From NCBI RefSeq assembly GCF_035984415.1, contig NZ_CP130720.1:4588001-4652000 (forward strand): a stretch of DNA of 64,000 bases, in the 5' to 3' direction. How positions within the stretch are numbered: the first letter of the stretch is position 1; each line of letters starts with the position of its first letter. A model generated the notes under the pieces. The model made no database searches. It was not told the DNA's origin and saw only the letters and a list, made by a program, of their open reading frames with translations. The translations under genes were made by a program, and so were the position numbers. Below are positions 34,787-43,586 of this stretch, one piece after another. This DNA comes from Streptomyces sp. NBC_01296 (GTDB taxonomy: Bacteria > Actinomycetota > Actinomycetes > Streptomycetales > Streptomycetaceae).

Positions 34787-37700
34787 CTAGTTCGTGCCGA
34801 TCTTGGCCAGCAGGTCCACGATGCGGCCCTGGACGTCCGCCGTGGTGGATCGCTCGGCGAGGAAGAGCACGCTCTCCCCGGAGGCCAGGCGCGGCAGTTC
34901 GGCCGGCTCGATCCCCGTAGCCGTGTAGACGACCAGCGGCGTCCGGTTGAGCTGCCCGTTGGCACGCAGCCAGTCCACGATCCCGGCCCGCCGGCGCCGG
35001 ACCTGCATCAGGTCCATGACGACCAGGTTGGGCCGCATCCGCGTCGCCAGCTCCACCGCGTCGGTGTCCGCGCCCGCCCGTGCGACCTGCAGGCCGCGCC
35101 GTTCCAGGGCGGCCGTCAGCGCGGTCGCGATCTCGTCGCGCTCCTCGATCAGCAGCACCCGGGAGGGGTGCTGCTCGCTGTCGCGCGGCGCGAGCGCCTT
35201 GAGGAGGACGGCCGGGTCGGCCCCGTACGCCGCCTCGCGCGTGGCGTGCCCCAGCCCGGCCGTGACCAGTACGGGCACCTCCGCGGCCACCGCGGCCTGG
35301 CGCAGGGACTGCAGGGCGGTCCGGGTGATCGGCCCGGTCAGCGGGTCCACGAACAGCGCGGCGGGGAACGCGGCGATCTGCGCGTCCACCTCCTCGCGGG
35401 AGTGCACGATCACCGGGCGGTAGCCGCGGTCGCTGAGCGCCTGCTGGGTCTGCACATCGGGCGCCGGCCACACCAGGAGGCGGCGCGGGTTGTCCAGGGG
35501 CTCCGGAGGCAGTTCGTCGTCCACGGGCAGCGGTACGGGCCGGTTGACCACCTCGACGGCGCCGCCGGGCCCGTCCAGCGGCTCGGGGCCCTCGTCGGCG
35601 CCCGCCTCGGGGGCTCCTATCGCGAACGCCCGGCCCTGGGGCGCGGGCTCGGCCAGCCGGCGCCTGCGGCCGGAGCCGCTCGTGCCGCCTGCGCCGTTGG
35701 TGCTTGCGGAGTCGACCGAGATGCCCTGGCCGAGGGTGCCGAGGGCGCGCACGCTGATCGGCTGTGCGGCCTCCGCCGGGGAGTCCTGAACCTGCCGGGC
35801 CCCGGGCACGGCGCCCTGGCCCGCGGCCTCGTCCTCCTCGGGTGCGGTACGGGCCGCCGGAACCGGCCAGGCCGGAGTGGCGGGCAGCGCACGCCGCCGC
35901 CCGGTCGGGGTTACGGGTTCCTCCGAAGCCGCGGCAGGGGCCGGCTGCGCGGCGGGGGCCGCGGGCTCGGCACCGGGCGCGCCCAGGACCCGGCGCCCGC
36001 GCCGCCCGGCCGGGGCCTCGCCCTCGGCCTCGCCGGGAGCAGGAGCCGGACCGGCCATGGCGGGGGTCTGCGCGGCGGCCGGAGCCGGGGCCGCGCCCTG
36101 GGCCGGCGCGGGAGCCGGCGCCGGGGTCGGTCCGGCGGGCAGCGCGAAGCCGCCCTCCGGGGCGATGGGCCGCGCGGGGGCCTGCGGGGCGGCCTGCACC
36201 GGTCCGAGCCCCGTCGCGGGCACGGGACCGCCGGGCTGCGGCGCGGCCGCCGGACCCAGCGCCCGCCGGCGCCCGGCGGGATGTTCGCTCACCGGAACCG
36301 GCGGCACGGCAGGCACCGGCGGTACGGGCGCCACCGGCGAACCCGAGCCCGGCGCCACCGGCGAGGCCAGGCCCTGCGGTACCGGCGCGCCCGCCGGCAC
36401 CGGGGGCACACCGGGACCGGGAGACACCTGAGGCACGGGCGGGAGCGCGGGCAGGGCGGTGCCCTGCGGGGGCACGGGCCGGCCGGGGCCGCCCTGAACG
36501 CCCTCGCCGCCGGTTCCGGTTCCGCTTCCGTCGCCGTCCCGGCCGCGGCGGCGCCCGGTGCCCAGGCCCGCGGGGTTCACCGGGGACTGCGCGAGCTCGG
36601 GGCTCGCGGCGTCGACGGCACCGGCCTCGCCCGCACGCCGCCGCCCGGACGCCAGTGCCAGCGCACTCCCGCCCCCGGCGGCGCCGTTCGCCTTCGCCTC
36701 GTCGGCCGCGTCCTCGAGGAACGCGTCCACCCCGCGCCGGGCCCGTCGCCCGGCAGGGCCCTTGCCTGCGGCCTCGGCCGAGGGCTCCTTCGCGGGCTCC
36801 GGTTCCGGATCCGGCAGCGTCACCGTGCCGGCCCCCGCACCCAGCGGCAGCTCCAGCACGTACGCACCGCCGGGCGCGCCCGGCACCTCCACCGTCTGCA
36901 GCACGCCCCCGTGTGCGGTCACGATGCCCCGCACGATCGGCTCGTGCACCGGGTTCCCGCCTTCGTACGGCCCGCGCACCTCGATCCGTACGACGTCGCC
37001 CCGCTGGGCGGCGGCCACCACGATCGTCGAGTCGCTGTACCCGCTGCCCTGGCGGGTCTTGCCGGTGGCGTCGACCCCGGCGACGTCCGCGATCAGGTGC
37101 GCGAGGGCGCCGGCGATCCGCTCGGCGTCCACCTCTGCCTCGATGGTCGGGGCGTGCACGGCGAACTGCACGCGGCCCGGGCCGATCAGCTCGACCGCGC
37201 CGTCGACGCCGGCCGCGACGACCCCGTCGATCAGGACCTTCTTCTTCTTGAGCTTCTCGGTGCCCGCGTCGAGGCGCTGGAAGCCGAGCACGTTGTCGAC
37301 GAGCGCGGTCATCCGCGAGTACCCGGCGGCCAGGTGGTGCAGCAGCTGGTTGGCCTCGGGCCACAGCTGTCCCGCGTCGTCGGCGGCCAGCGTGGCCAGC
37401 TCGCCGCGCAGCTCCTCCAGCGGCCCGCGCAGGGACTCGCCGAGGACCGCCAGCAGCTGTGCGTGCCGCGCCGCCAGGGCGTCGTAGGGCCGCCGGTCCG
37501 TGAACGTCATGACGGCGCCGACGAGCAGCTCCCCGTCCCGTACGGGCGAGGTCGTCAGGTCGACGGAGACCGGCTGCCCGGCCTTGTTCCACAGCACCTG
37601 GCCGCGCACCCGGTGCTTGCGGCCGCTGCGCAGGGTGTCGGCGAGCGGGGACTCCTCGAAGGGGAACGGCGAGCCGTCGGCGCGCGAGTGCTGGATCAGC

Positions 37701-38278
37701 CCGTGCAGCTCGCGGTTGCCGAGGTCGGTGGCGCGGTACCCGAGGATCTGCGCGGCGGCCGGGTTGACGAGGACGACGCGCCCGTCGGTGTCCGTGCCGA
37801 CGACGCCCTCGGCGGCGGCCCGCAGGATCATCTCGGTCTGCCGCTGCGAGCGGGCCAGCTCGGCCTCGGTGTCCACGGTCTCGGAGAGATCGCGTACGAC
37901 GAGCATCAGCAGCTCGTCACCCGTGTAGGGCTGCGGCTCGCGGTAGGCGTCGCGGCCGTCGAGGTGGGCTGCGGTGACCTCGACGGGGAACTCGGTGCCG
38001 TCGGTACGGCGCGCGACCATCCGCTTGGGCCTGGCCCGGCCGCCCTCGTCCTCGCCGGGCCGGCGCATGGAGCCGGGGATCAGCTTGGAGTCGAACTCGG
38101 GGAGCAGGTCCAGCACGCCGCGGCCGACGAGCCCGGTGCCGGGACTCTCCATGACCTCGAGAGCGATCGAATTCGCGTTGACGACCGTGCCGTTGGCGTT
38201 GACGAGCAACAGCGCGTCCGGAAGAGCGTCGAGTATTGCTGCGAGGCGAGCAGCGCCTCGGGATGGCCTGCTGCTCAC
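34787..38278 (-). CDS. PAS-PAS, degenerate histidine-kinase-like, Pro-rich and receiver-domain protein
   Basis: A 1163-residue cytoplasmic signalling protein. Order: PAS 1 (about 8-135), PAS 2 (145-265), a kinase-like dimerisation segment where the usual SHELRTPL box reads GESLRGPLEEL (about 280-290) with no phospho-acceptor His, a HATPase-like region (to about 490, EPIVRGIVTAHGG), a very long Pro/Ala/Gly/Arg-rich stretch (about 490-860) with RRRxLG/GRRR repeats, then a segment ending in a receiver domain (about 1040-1163; RVLLIEERDE, NLVVMDLMQV). The receiver keeps the Asp but lacks the usual Lys-Pro switch. GTG start at 38276-38278 follows GGGAGGA. Likely a scaffold or light/redox-sensing regulator rather than an active kinase. 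Confidence 0.8.
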   Translation of the reverse strand: MSSRPSRGAARLAAILDALPDALLLVNANGTVVNANSIALEVMESPGTGLVGRGVLDLLPEFDSKLIPGSMRRPGEDEGGRARPKRMVARRTDGTEFPVEVTAAHLDGRDAYREPQPYTGDELLMLVVRDLSETVDTEAELARSQRQTEMILRAAAEGVVGTDTDGRVVLVNPAAAQILGYRATDLGNRELHGLIQHSRADGSPFPFEESPLADTLRSGRKHRVRGQVLWNKAGQPVSVDLTTSPVRDGELLVGAVMTFTDRRPYDALAARHAQLLAVLGESLRGPLEELRGELATLAADDAGQLWPEANQLLHHLAAGYSRMTALVDNVLGFQRLDAGTEKLKKKKVLIDGVVAAGVDGAVELIGPGRVQFAVHAPTIEAEVDAERIAGALAHLIADVAGVDATGKTRQGSGYSDSTIVVAAAQRGDVVRIEVRGPYEGGNPVHEPIVRGIVTAHGGVLQTVEVPGAPGGAYVLELPLGAGAGTVTLPDPEPEPAKEPSAEAAGKGPAGRRARRGVDAFLEDAADEAKANGAAGGGSALALASGRRRAGEAGAVDAASPELAQSPVNPAGLGTGRRRGRDGDGSGTGTGGEGVQGGPGRPVPPQGTALPALPPVPQVSPGPGVPPVPAGAPVPQGLASPVAPGSGSPVAPVPPVPAVPPVPVSEHPAGRRRALGPAAAPQPGGPVPATGLGPVQAAPQAPARPIAPEGGFALPAGPTPAPAPAPAQGAAPAPAAAQTPAMAGPAPAPGEAEGEAPAGRRGRRVLGAPGAEPAAPAAQPAPAAASEEPVTPTGRRRALPATPAWPVPAARTAPEEDEAAGQGAVPGARQVQDSPAEAAQPISVRALGTLGQGISVDSASTNGAGGTSGSGRRRRLAEPAPQGRAFAIGAPEAGADEGPEPLDGPGGAVEVVNRPVPLPVDDELPPEPLDNPRRLLVWPAPDVQTQQALSDRGYRPVIVHSREEVDAQIAAFPAALFVDPLTGPITRTALQSLRQAAVAAEVPVLVTAGLGHATREAAYGADPAVLLKALAPRDSEQHPSRVLLIEERDEIATALTAALERRGLQVARAGADTDAVELATRMRPNLVVMDLMQVRRRRAGIVDWLRANGQLNRTPLVVYTATGIEPAELPRLASGESVLFLAERSTTADVQGRIVDLLAKIGTN

Positions 38279-38397
38279 GACGAGCTTCCTCCCTGACCAC
38301 AACTACCGGCATGTCACGGGAGGAGTCTAAGGGCACGGCTCCGACCTGAGGTGGCGGATGTTCGGCGGATACCGTGCATCCTTCGCATCCTCCCAGG

Positions 38398-38835
38398 TCA
38401 GGAGCGCCCACCCGGAAGCACAGGTTCCAGGTCGTTCCACCGGGTGATCTCGCATCCGTTGGTCCGCCGGAACATGGCGTCCACCTTGTGGCCTTGCCAT
38501 GTTCCGGTGACGTGCGCGGTGGCCGGACCGCCGTCCTGCATGGTGCAGATCTGCCGCTTGGCCTGAAGCACGAAGGGGTCTTTGCCCTGCTTCGCGAGGT
38601 CGTCCAGACGGGCGCAGGCCTGCTCCGCCTCGGGGTGGTTCCCGCCGGATGGGTTGCACTCGAGCAGGTACTCGCCGTCCGCCCGGGGGTTGCCGGTGGC
38701 GGATACGGCGATGGTGAGGCGGTCGGGCGTGGCGAGCAGCCGGCCCAGCGGCGCCAGCGGGGGCAGCGGCCCGGCGGCCGTGGCCGCCGTGGCGGCCAGG
38801 GCGGAGGTGACGGCGAAGGCGGCGAGACGCAGCAT
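38398..38835 (-). CDS. Subtilisin inhibitor (SSI family), secreted
   Basis: A 145-residue exported protease inhibitor. After the signal peptide (1-21, ATAATAA) the SSI fold is shown by YLLECNPSGGNHPEAEQAC, the reactive-loop area around ICTMQDGGPATAHVTGTWQG (Met is the likely P1 residue) and NGCEITRWNDL near the end. Four cysteines form the two conserved disulfides. SSI proteins regulate extracellular proteases during aerial development. Single gene; ATG at 38833-38835. Confidence 0.9.
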   Translation of the reverse strand: MLRLAAFAVTSALAATAATAAGPLPPLAPLGRLLATPDRLTIAVSATGNPRADGEYLLECNPSGGNHPEAEQACARLDDLAKQGKDPFVLQAKRQICTMQDGGPATAHVTGTWQGHKVDAMFRRTNGCEITRWNDLEPVLPGGRS

Positions 38836-39063
38836 GGGGCACTCCAGGTCGTCCGTACGTCGTACGCCTCACCAACGACGTGCGCCCGCCGACGTTGCGT
38901 ACGGGCGGTGCCGGGTGGATGCGTGCATGCGTGCGGGCGCCGCGTGCCGGGTGCTTAAGGCTTTGCTCTGGTGGCGGCTGTCCTTGTACCGTGGGAGCGG
39001 ATTGGTGAGCGGCCCTGTGGCTGTGTCATCATCTGCACGCACCCTCGTACGCGGGGGTGTGCT

Positions 39064-39154
39064 GGAGGCGTCGCCTAGTCCGGTCTATGGCGCCGCACTG
39101 CTAATGCGGTTTGGGTCTTAAAGCCCATCGAGGGTTCAAATCCCTCCGCCTCCG
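39064..39154 (+). tRNA. tRNA-Ser(GCT)
   Basis: A 91-nt class II tRNA; acceptor GGAGGCG pairs with CGCCTCC, anticodon loop CTGCTAA carries GCT, long variable arm, T arm GAGGGTTCAAATCCCTC. CCA not encoded. Confidence 0.96.
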
Positions 39155-39160
39155 CACCTG

Positions 39161-39194
39161 CCGAAGCCCCGGTCCTCATGGACCGGGGCTTCGG
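39161..39194 (+). terminator. Terminator of tRNA-Ser(GCT)
   Basis: A perfect 15-bp stem (39161-39175 with 39180-39194) and TCAT tetraloop start 7 bp after the tRNA. Confidence 0.88.
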
Positions 39195-39421
39195 TGCGTT
39201 TCGCATGGGTGCGTCGGGGGGCTTGCGTCGGCGGCTTCCGGCCAGGACCGCCGGCGCACCCAACCTCGCCCCGACCTCCGTGCGAACCCTTCCGGATGAT
39301 CTCCGTCCGAAGCGTTTTCGCAGGTCAGGGGCGGTTTGGTTAACGGATTTCGCGTCCCGCCGAGGTCCATGTATTGTTGTTCTCGCAAGGCCAACGGGGC
39401 GCAAAACCCCGAGAAGCCCAA

Positions 39422-39494
39422 GCACTCGTAGCTTAACGGATAGAGCATCTGACTACGGATCAGAAGGTTGCAGGTTCGAATCCTGCCGAGTGCA
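39422..39494 (+). tRNA. tRNA-Arg(ACG), integration site of the AICE
   Basis: A 73-nt tRNA; acceptor GCACTCG pairs with CGAGTGC, anticodon stem TCTGA/TCAGA with loop CTACGGA (anticodon ACG), T arm GCAGGTTCGAATCCTGC. The 3' half from the anticodon loop onward (39453 on) is duplicated at 49256, marking this gene as the bacterial attachment site. The gene is kept intact at the left end of the element. Confidence 0.96.
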
Positions 39495-39498
39495 CAGC
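39453..39498 (+). repeat. attL, 46-bp core
   Basis: Identical over 46 bp to 49256-49301. It begins in the anticodon loop of tRNA-Arg and ends 4 bp beyond the gene (CACAGC). The flanking bases differ immediately on both sides (A before, A after), defining the crossover core. Confidence 0.93.
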
Positions 39499-39503
39499 AG
39501 GCC

Positions 39504-39533
39504 AGAGGCCCCGGACGAAATTCCGGGGCCTCT
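39504..39533 (+). terminator. Hairpin just inside attL
   Basis: An 11-bp stem (39504-39514 with 39523-39533) with loop ACGAAATT. It now terminates tRNA-Arg transcription and may also end the leftward int operon, whose stop is at 39573. Confidence 0.8.
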
Positions 39534-39572
39534 CGCGTTTCCGCCGTACAGCAGCGAAGTACAGCAACCGCC

Positions 39573-40802
39573 TCAGCCGCTGCCGCCGCCCATCGCCTCG
39601 GACAGCTTGCCGATCGCGGCCCTCACCTCCTCCTCGCTCGCCTCGGCGTAGACCTCCATCGTCATGGCGATCTGCGAATGCCGCAGGATCCGCTGGGCCA
39701 CCTTCGGGTGGACCTTGAGCGCGACCAGGAGCGAACTGCACGTGTGCCGGGTGTTCCGGAGCGGGATCACCCGAAGGCCGGCGCGGCGAGCCCGCAGCGC
39801 GAACATCCTCGTCAGGTTCCCCGGCTCGATCGGGGTGCCGTACTTCGTCGTGAAGACAAGATCGTGGCTGTCCTGCCACAGCTCCCCGGCAGCCTTGCGG
39901 TCCCCGATCTGCTGCGCCCGCCGCATCCGCAGCGCCCTGAGACAGAGCTCCGGCAGCGGAAGGAAGTCGTCGGAGTCCTCGGTCTTAGTCTCCCGGTGCA
40001 GGAGTTGCCGCCCGGCCCGCTGGATCTGGTGGTCGACGTACAGCTCCCCGGCATCGAAGTCGATCGACTTCCAGGTCAGCCCCAGGACCTCCCCGCGCCG
40101 CAGTCCGAGGCACAGCACGAGCACCCACGCGGCGAAGAGGTGATCTTCCCTGACCACCCCGTCGGCGAGGAACCGGCCAGCCTCGACCACCGACCACGGC
40201 TTGATCCGCTTGCGGCGGGGCTTGGGCACCTTCACGAGCGACGCGACGTTCTTGCCGATCTCCTCCTCGGTCACGGCGTGCGTGAGGGCCGCCCGCAGTG
40301 CGTCACGGGACCCCTGGATCACGCGGCGCGAGGGGAACGACTCGCAGCACTCCCCGACAGCACAGCACCGGCGACTGGCGGGAGAGCGCTTGGTGTCCTT
40401 CCCTTGGGCGCAGCACTGGCAGACGGCCGCCAGCTTGGTCAGCCACTCGCGGACGTCCCGCACGGTGAGCTTGTCCAGCCGCTTCGTTCCCAGGTGCGGA
40501 CCGATGTAGAGCCGCACGTACCCCTCGTACGAGACGTAGGAGAGCGGGGCCAGGTTCGGCTTCACGATCGACTCAAGCCAGTACGTGAGGAAGGCCGTGA
40601 CCGTCCGGTGCCGGGTGGCCACGGGCCCCTTCTTTGCCTCTGCGTGCAGGTTGAGCCACTTCTCGTGGACCTCTTCGCGGGTCTTGCCGTACGAGTACTT
40701 CCGGGCGCGCTTCCCGTCCGGCTTCGTCACCCAGACGTAGGCCGCGTAGCCGCCCTTGTACGGGTAGATCGAGCCCTCCCCGTTGCCCCGCTTCCCGCTC
40801 AT
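39573..40802 (-). CDS. int: Tyrosine recombinase (AICE integrase)
   Basis: A 409-residue site-specific recombinase. An N-terminal Arm-binding part (about 1-60), SAM-like core-binding domain (65-190) with a Cys-rich insertion (CQCCAQG, RRCCAVGECCESF) that may bind zinc, then the catalytic domain: Arg in LGLRRGEV, box II LRNTRHTCSSLL in which the usual first His is replaced by Arg but the RH pair is kept, ILRHSQIAMTMEVY with the nucleophile Tyr. ATG 40800-40802 overlaps the Xis stop (ATGA). It is adjacent to attL as in pSAM2. Confidence 0.93.
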   Translation of the reverse strand: MSGKRGNGEGSIYPYKGGYAAYVWVTKPDGKRARKYSYGKTREEVHEKWLNLHAEAKKGPVATRHRTVTAFLTYWLESIVKPNLAPLSYVSYEGYVRLYIGPHLGTKRLDKLTVRDVREWLTKLAAVCQCCAQGKDTKRSPASRRCCAVGECCESFPSRRVIQGSRDALRAALTHAVTEEEIGKNVASLVKVPKPRRKRIKPWSVVEAGRFLADGVVREDHLFAAWVLVLCLGLRRGEVLGLTWKSIDFDAGELYVDHQIQRAGRQLLHRETKTEDSDDFLPLPELCLRALRMRRAQQIGDRKAAGELWQDSHDLVFTTKYGTPIEPGNLTRMFALRARRAGLRVIPLRNTRHTCSSLLVALKVHPKVAQRILRHSQIAMTMEVYAEASEEEVRAAIGKLSEAMGGGSG

Positions 40803-41005
40803 GCCGCCCACCCCTCAGCCCCGGTGGCGATGCGTTCGACGTACTCGTCCACCCAGACCGGGAGGATGCGCCGGTTGCGGCCGACCTTCACGGACCGGAT
40901 CTCCCCGGTGAGCACGAGCATCTTGGTCTTGGACAGGCCGAAGCCGAGCATCTCGGCAACCTCGGCGGTGGTGTGCCACTTCCGCTGGATGACTACGGCA
41001 GCCAC
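40799..41005 (-). CDS. xis: Excisionase (MerR-like HTH)
   Basis: A 68-residue winged-helix protein (WHTTAEVAEMLGFGLSKTKM, LTGEIRSVKVGRNRRI, VDEYVERIA). Binds the att DNA and directs Int towards excision. GTG at 41003-41005 is chosen because GAAGGGG lies 8 bp upstream; it starts within the last codons of RepSA, so translation is coupled. A longer ATG start at 41021 is possible. Confidence 0.88.
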   Translation of the reverse strand: MAAVVIQRKWHTTAEVAEMLGFGLSKTKMLVLTGEIRSVKVGRNRRILPVWVDEYVERIATGAEGWAA

Positions 41006-42414
41006 GCGGTTTCCCCTTCCCATTCGGACAGTTCGGCCCGCATCTCGCGAGCGTGTTCGCGGTTGTGCTGGAGGTCCCGGCGGATGTTGGCGGCGAGCCA
41101 GGATTCGCCGGGGGTGGAGCCGTGGCCGGCGTAGGCCCAGTGGGCGACGACGAGGAGGGTGGCTTCCGGGTGGTCGTCGGGGTCGGGCAGGCCGAGGGAT
41201 GCGCGTTGCTGGGCGGCGCGGTAGTCGGCGCGGACCTGGCGTAAGGCGCCGAGGGTGGTGGAGTAGCGGCGGGACTTGGTGGAGAAGTGGCCGCGGAAGC
41301 CGAGCATGTGGGCCCAGGCCCGCAGGCGCCGGTCAGGGTAGGCGTGGTCGAGGTCCATGCAGGCCTCCATGAGCCGCCGGGCATGGTCCGGCACACCGAG
41401 GAGGATCAGCGCTTCCTTGTTGCCCACGGGGTGGTCGACGGTGCCGGTGGTCTCGGCGGCCTTGGTGGCGTACTTGGCGACGTACGAGGCGACCGCCTGT
41501 TCCGTCAGGTCTTCCCCGTTGCCGAAGGCACCGATGGGCTGCACGTCGATCTGCTCGCCCCACGTCAGGTCCCAGTCGTGGGCGAAGCCGTGTTCCGGGG
41601 TGGCCGGTACGACGACGCGGACGCGGGCGGCGGCGGCGCGGATGGAGTCGGTGAGCAGGTCGAGGGTGGCCCAGGCGGGCGGAGGGCTGTCGGGGCCGTC
41701 CGGTCCGTCGAAGCGGATGACCGCGTGGAAGTGGACGGCTCCGCGCTTCTGGTATTCGGCGACCTTGCCGAAGGAGACGCGGGACTGCTCGCGGGCGGCT
41801 TTCTGCGTGATCCCGGCGCGGGCGGCGATCTCGCGGCGGAGGTAGATCGTGAAGTAGCGCCACAGCTCGGAGGCGTGGTTGTTCCACAGCACGGCGCCGG
41901 CGTAGTCGTACGAGGACGGGTCGAGCGGGGTGCCTAGTTCTTCGGCGTCTTCGGGGTGGCGGATGCCGCAGCGGCAGGGGCGGGTGCCGGGTCGGTTGTG
42001 GACGGGGCCGAAGGACGGGGCGGTCAGGGTGGCGAAGACGCGAGGGTGGTCGCGGATCGTCTCGGGGGTGCCCTTGGCGGGGTCTCCGAGGAGTCCGGCG
42101 CGGATCAGGTGGTAGGTGTCTCCGGCGTACGTCCAGGCGCAGGCGGGGCAGCGGGAGGCACGGCGGTTGCCGCAGGCGATGCGGAGGACGCCGCCGGGTT
42201 CGGCGTCGGTCGTATAGGCGTGGAGGACGGTCCGGGTGGCCGGGTCAAGGAGCTTGGTGCCGCCGGAGAGGCGGATGGGGGCGGCGCATCCTCCGGTGCG
42301 GCGGATCTGTTCGTGGAGGCGGTCGAAGCCGGGGGCCCCGGCCACCTTGAGCAGATCGCTCAGGGTGGCCGGGTCAAGGCCCGCCGCAGTAGCGGTGTCG
42401 GGCAAGTCGCTCAC
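40993..42414 (-). CDS. repSA: RepSA-type rolling-circle replication initiator
   Basis: A 473-residue HUH-type Rep. The metal-binding HUH motif is AVHFHAVIRF (His228, His230), and the nucleophile Tyr is in SYVAKYATK (Tyr311 or 315). N-terminal cysteine pairs (CGNRRASRCPAC, PCRCG) suggest zinc binding. It nicks the double-strand origin of the excised element to replicate it as a plasmid. Overlaps the small zinc-ribbon gene by 4 bp upstream and Xis downstream. Confidence 0.93.
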   Translation of the reverse strand: MSDLPDTATAAGLDPATLSDLLKVAGAPGFDRLHEQIRRTGGCAAPIRLSGGTKLLDPATRTVLHAYTTDAEPGGVLRIACGNRRASRCPACAWTYAGDTYHLIRAGLLGDPAKGTPETIRDHPRVFATLTAPSFGPVHNRPGTRPCRCGIRHPEDAEELGTPLDPSSYDYAGAVLWNNHASELWRYFTIYLRREIAARAGITQKAAREQSRVSFGKVAEYQKRGAVHFHAVIRFDGPDGPDSPPPAWATLDLLTDSIRAAAARVRVVVPATPEHGFAHDWDLTWGEQIDVQPIGAFGNGEDLTEQAVASYVAKYATKAAETTGTVDHPVGNKEALILLGVPDHARRLMEACMDLDHAYPDRRLRAWAHMLGFRGHFSTKSRRYSTTLGALRQVRADYRAAQQRASLGLPDPDDHPEATLLVVAHWAYAGHGSTPGESWLAANIRRDLQHNREHAREMRAELSEWEGETAWLP

Positions 42415-42596
42415 TTCCCCGTGTGGACGAGAGCGACCGAGACAGTGCGGCCGAGGCCGCGGCAGGTCGGGCAGTTGACGCGGATGGTGGTCCGGGTGCC
42501 GTCCGTGGAGCGGGTTCCGGTGGTGATCGTGGCGGTGGCGAAGCCGTCGCAGTCGTGGCAGATGCGCGGCGGGGTCGAGGTGCTCTGGGGCATCAT
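42411..42596 (-). CDS. Small zinc-ribbon protein of the AICE
   Basis: A 61-residue protein with two Cys pairs (ICHDCDG and NCPTCRG) about 30 residues apart, like half of a DnaJ zinc centre. Start ATG at 42594-42596 follows AAAGGGAAG; ATG 42591-42593 is equally possible. Such short proteins commonly precede repSA in Streptomyces AICEs; role unknown, possibly in replication control. Confidence 0.75.
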   Translation of the reverse strand: MMPQSTSTPPRICHDCDGFATATITTGTRSTDGTRTTIRVNCPTCRGLGRTVSVALVHTGK

Positions 42597-42685
42597 GAGG
42601 CTTCCCTTTCGGGTCCGTTGGATCTGGAGGGGTTCAGGCGCCCGGGGCGGCGGAAGTTTGGCGACCGAGGCCGCCCCGGGGCCGC

Positions 42686-43240
42686 TTAGCGTGTGTGTCG
42701 CCTGCCGTGGCCCTTGGCCGCGTACATCGAGGAGTCGGCGGCGGAGAGCGCGTCGGTGAGTGTGGGCACCGGGAGGGCTGCGCGGTGGCAGTGGCCGACT
42801 GAGGCGGAGACCGACAGCGTGCAGCGGTTGTGCGTGACGGGGCGGTCCAGTACGGCCTGGAGGGCGCGGAGGCCGGGTGTGCGGTCGGGGTCGGTGACGA
42901 TGGCGGCGAACTCGTCTCCGCCGAGCCGGGCGGCGATTCCGTTGCCTCCGCACCAGATCGACAGGCGGCGGGCAGTCGCGGTGAGGACCGCGTCTCCGGC
43001 GGCGTGGCCGTGGGTGTCGTTGACGGCCTTGAAGTTGTCCAGGTCGACCAGGAGCACGAGGGCCCCGGGGTGCTTGGACATCAGGTGCTCGGCGCGGGTG
43101 GTCCATCCGGCGCGGGTGTGCAGGCCGGTCAGGGGGTCTCGGCGGGCGTTGGCCAGGCGGCGCAGGAGGATCCTGCCGTGGAAGGCCCATCCCAGGGCCG
43201 GTAAGCCCGCTGCGATGACGTGCGTGTCCATCTCTGTCAC
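42686..43240 (-). CDS. GGDEF (diguanylate cyclase) domain protein of the AICE
   Basis: A 184-residue protein: a short hydrophobic N-terminal segment (about 8-28) then a full GGDEF domain with DPLTGLHTRAGW, VDLDNFKAVNDTHGHAAGD and an intact signature RLGGDEFAAIV (107-111). No RxxD inhibitory site precedes the signature. It would make cyclic di-GMP, the regulator that holds BldD on development genes. The GTG start overlaps the stop of the Spd-like gene (GTGA). All catalytic elements look intact. Confidence 0.88.
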   Translation of the reverse strand: MTEMDTHVIAAGLPALGWAFHGRILLRRLANARRDPLTGLHTRAGWTTRAEHLMSKHPGALVLLVDLDNFKAVNDTHGHAAGDAVLTATARRLSIWCGGNGIAARLGGDEFAAIVTDPDRTPGLRALQAVLDRPVTHNRCTLSVSASVGHCHRAALPVPTLTDALSAADSSMYAAKGHGRRHTR

Positions 43241-43575
43241 CGGCCCTTCTGGAGGTCTTTGACCAGCAGGCGCAGAACCACCGCGATAACGGCCACGGAG
43301 ACGCCGGTGATGGCGACGGCCAGCAGCATCGAGACGAGGACGGCGCCGACCACGAGGACGACGGCACCACCGCCGGCTGCGAGAGCGATCGCGCTGCCCG
43401 GGGTGAGCTGGACCGTGGCGCGGGCCGGGGCGATCGATGCCGCCGTCGATTCGTGGGGCGCGGCCATCGGCGAGGACTCACGGTCGGACCCGACGGCGGA
43501 CGAAGCCGCGGGCTGTACGAGCGGGGTGGTGATGCCGGTCGGGAGCGGGTTGACCGGGATGCGCGGTCGGAGCAT
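43237..43575 (-). CDS. Spd-like small membrane protein
   Basis: A 112-residue protein with a soluble N-terminal half and two adjacent hydrophobic helices (GSAIALAAGGGAVVLVVGAV; VSMLLAVAITGVSVAVIAVV) and a basic C-terminus (KDLQKGR). Position and size match the intramycelial plasmid spread (Spd) proteins. ATG 43573-43575 follows GGGAGAA. Confidence 0.78.
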   Translation of the reverse strand: MLRPRIPVNPLPTGITTPLVQPAASSAVGSDRESSPMAAPHESTAASIAPARATVQLTPGSAIALAAGGGAVVLVVGAVLVSMLLAVAITGVSVAVIAVVLRLLVKDLQKGR

Positions 43576-43586
43576 GGCGGTTCTCC

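Noticed and set aside
34265..38296. A 1343-codon open frame opposite the PAS protein
   Set aside because: Shadow frame created by third-position GC bias of the minus-strand gene; low-complexity product and no start signals.
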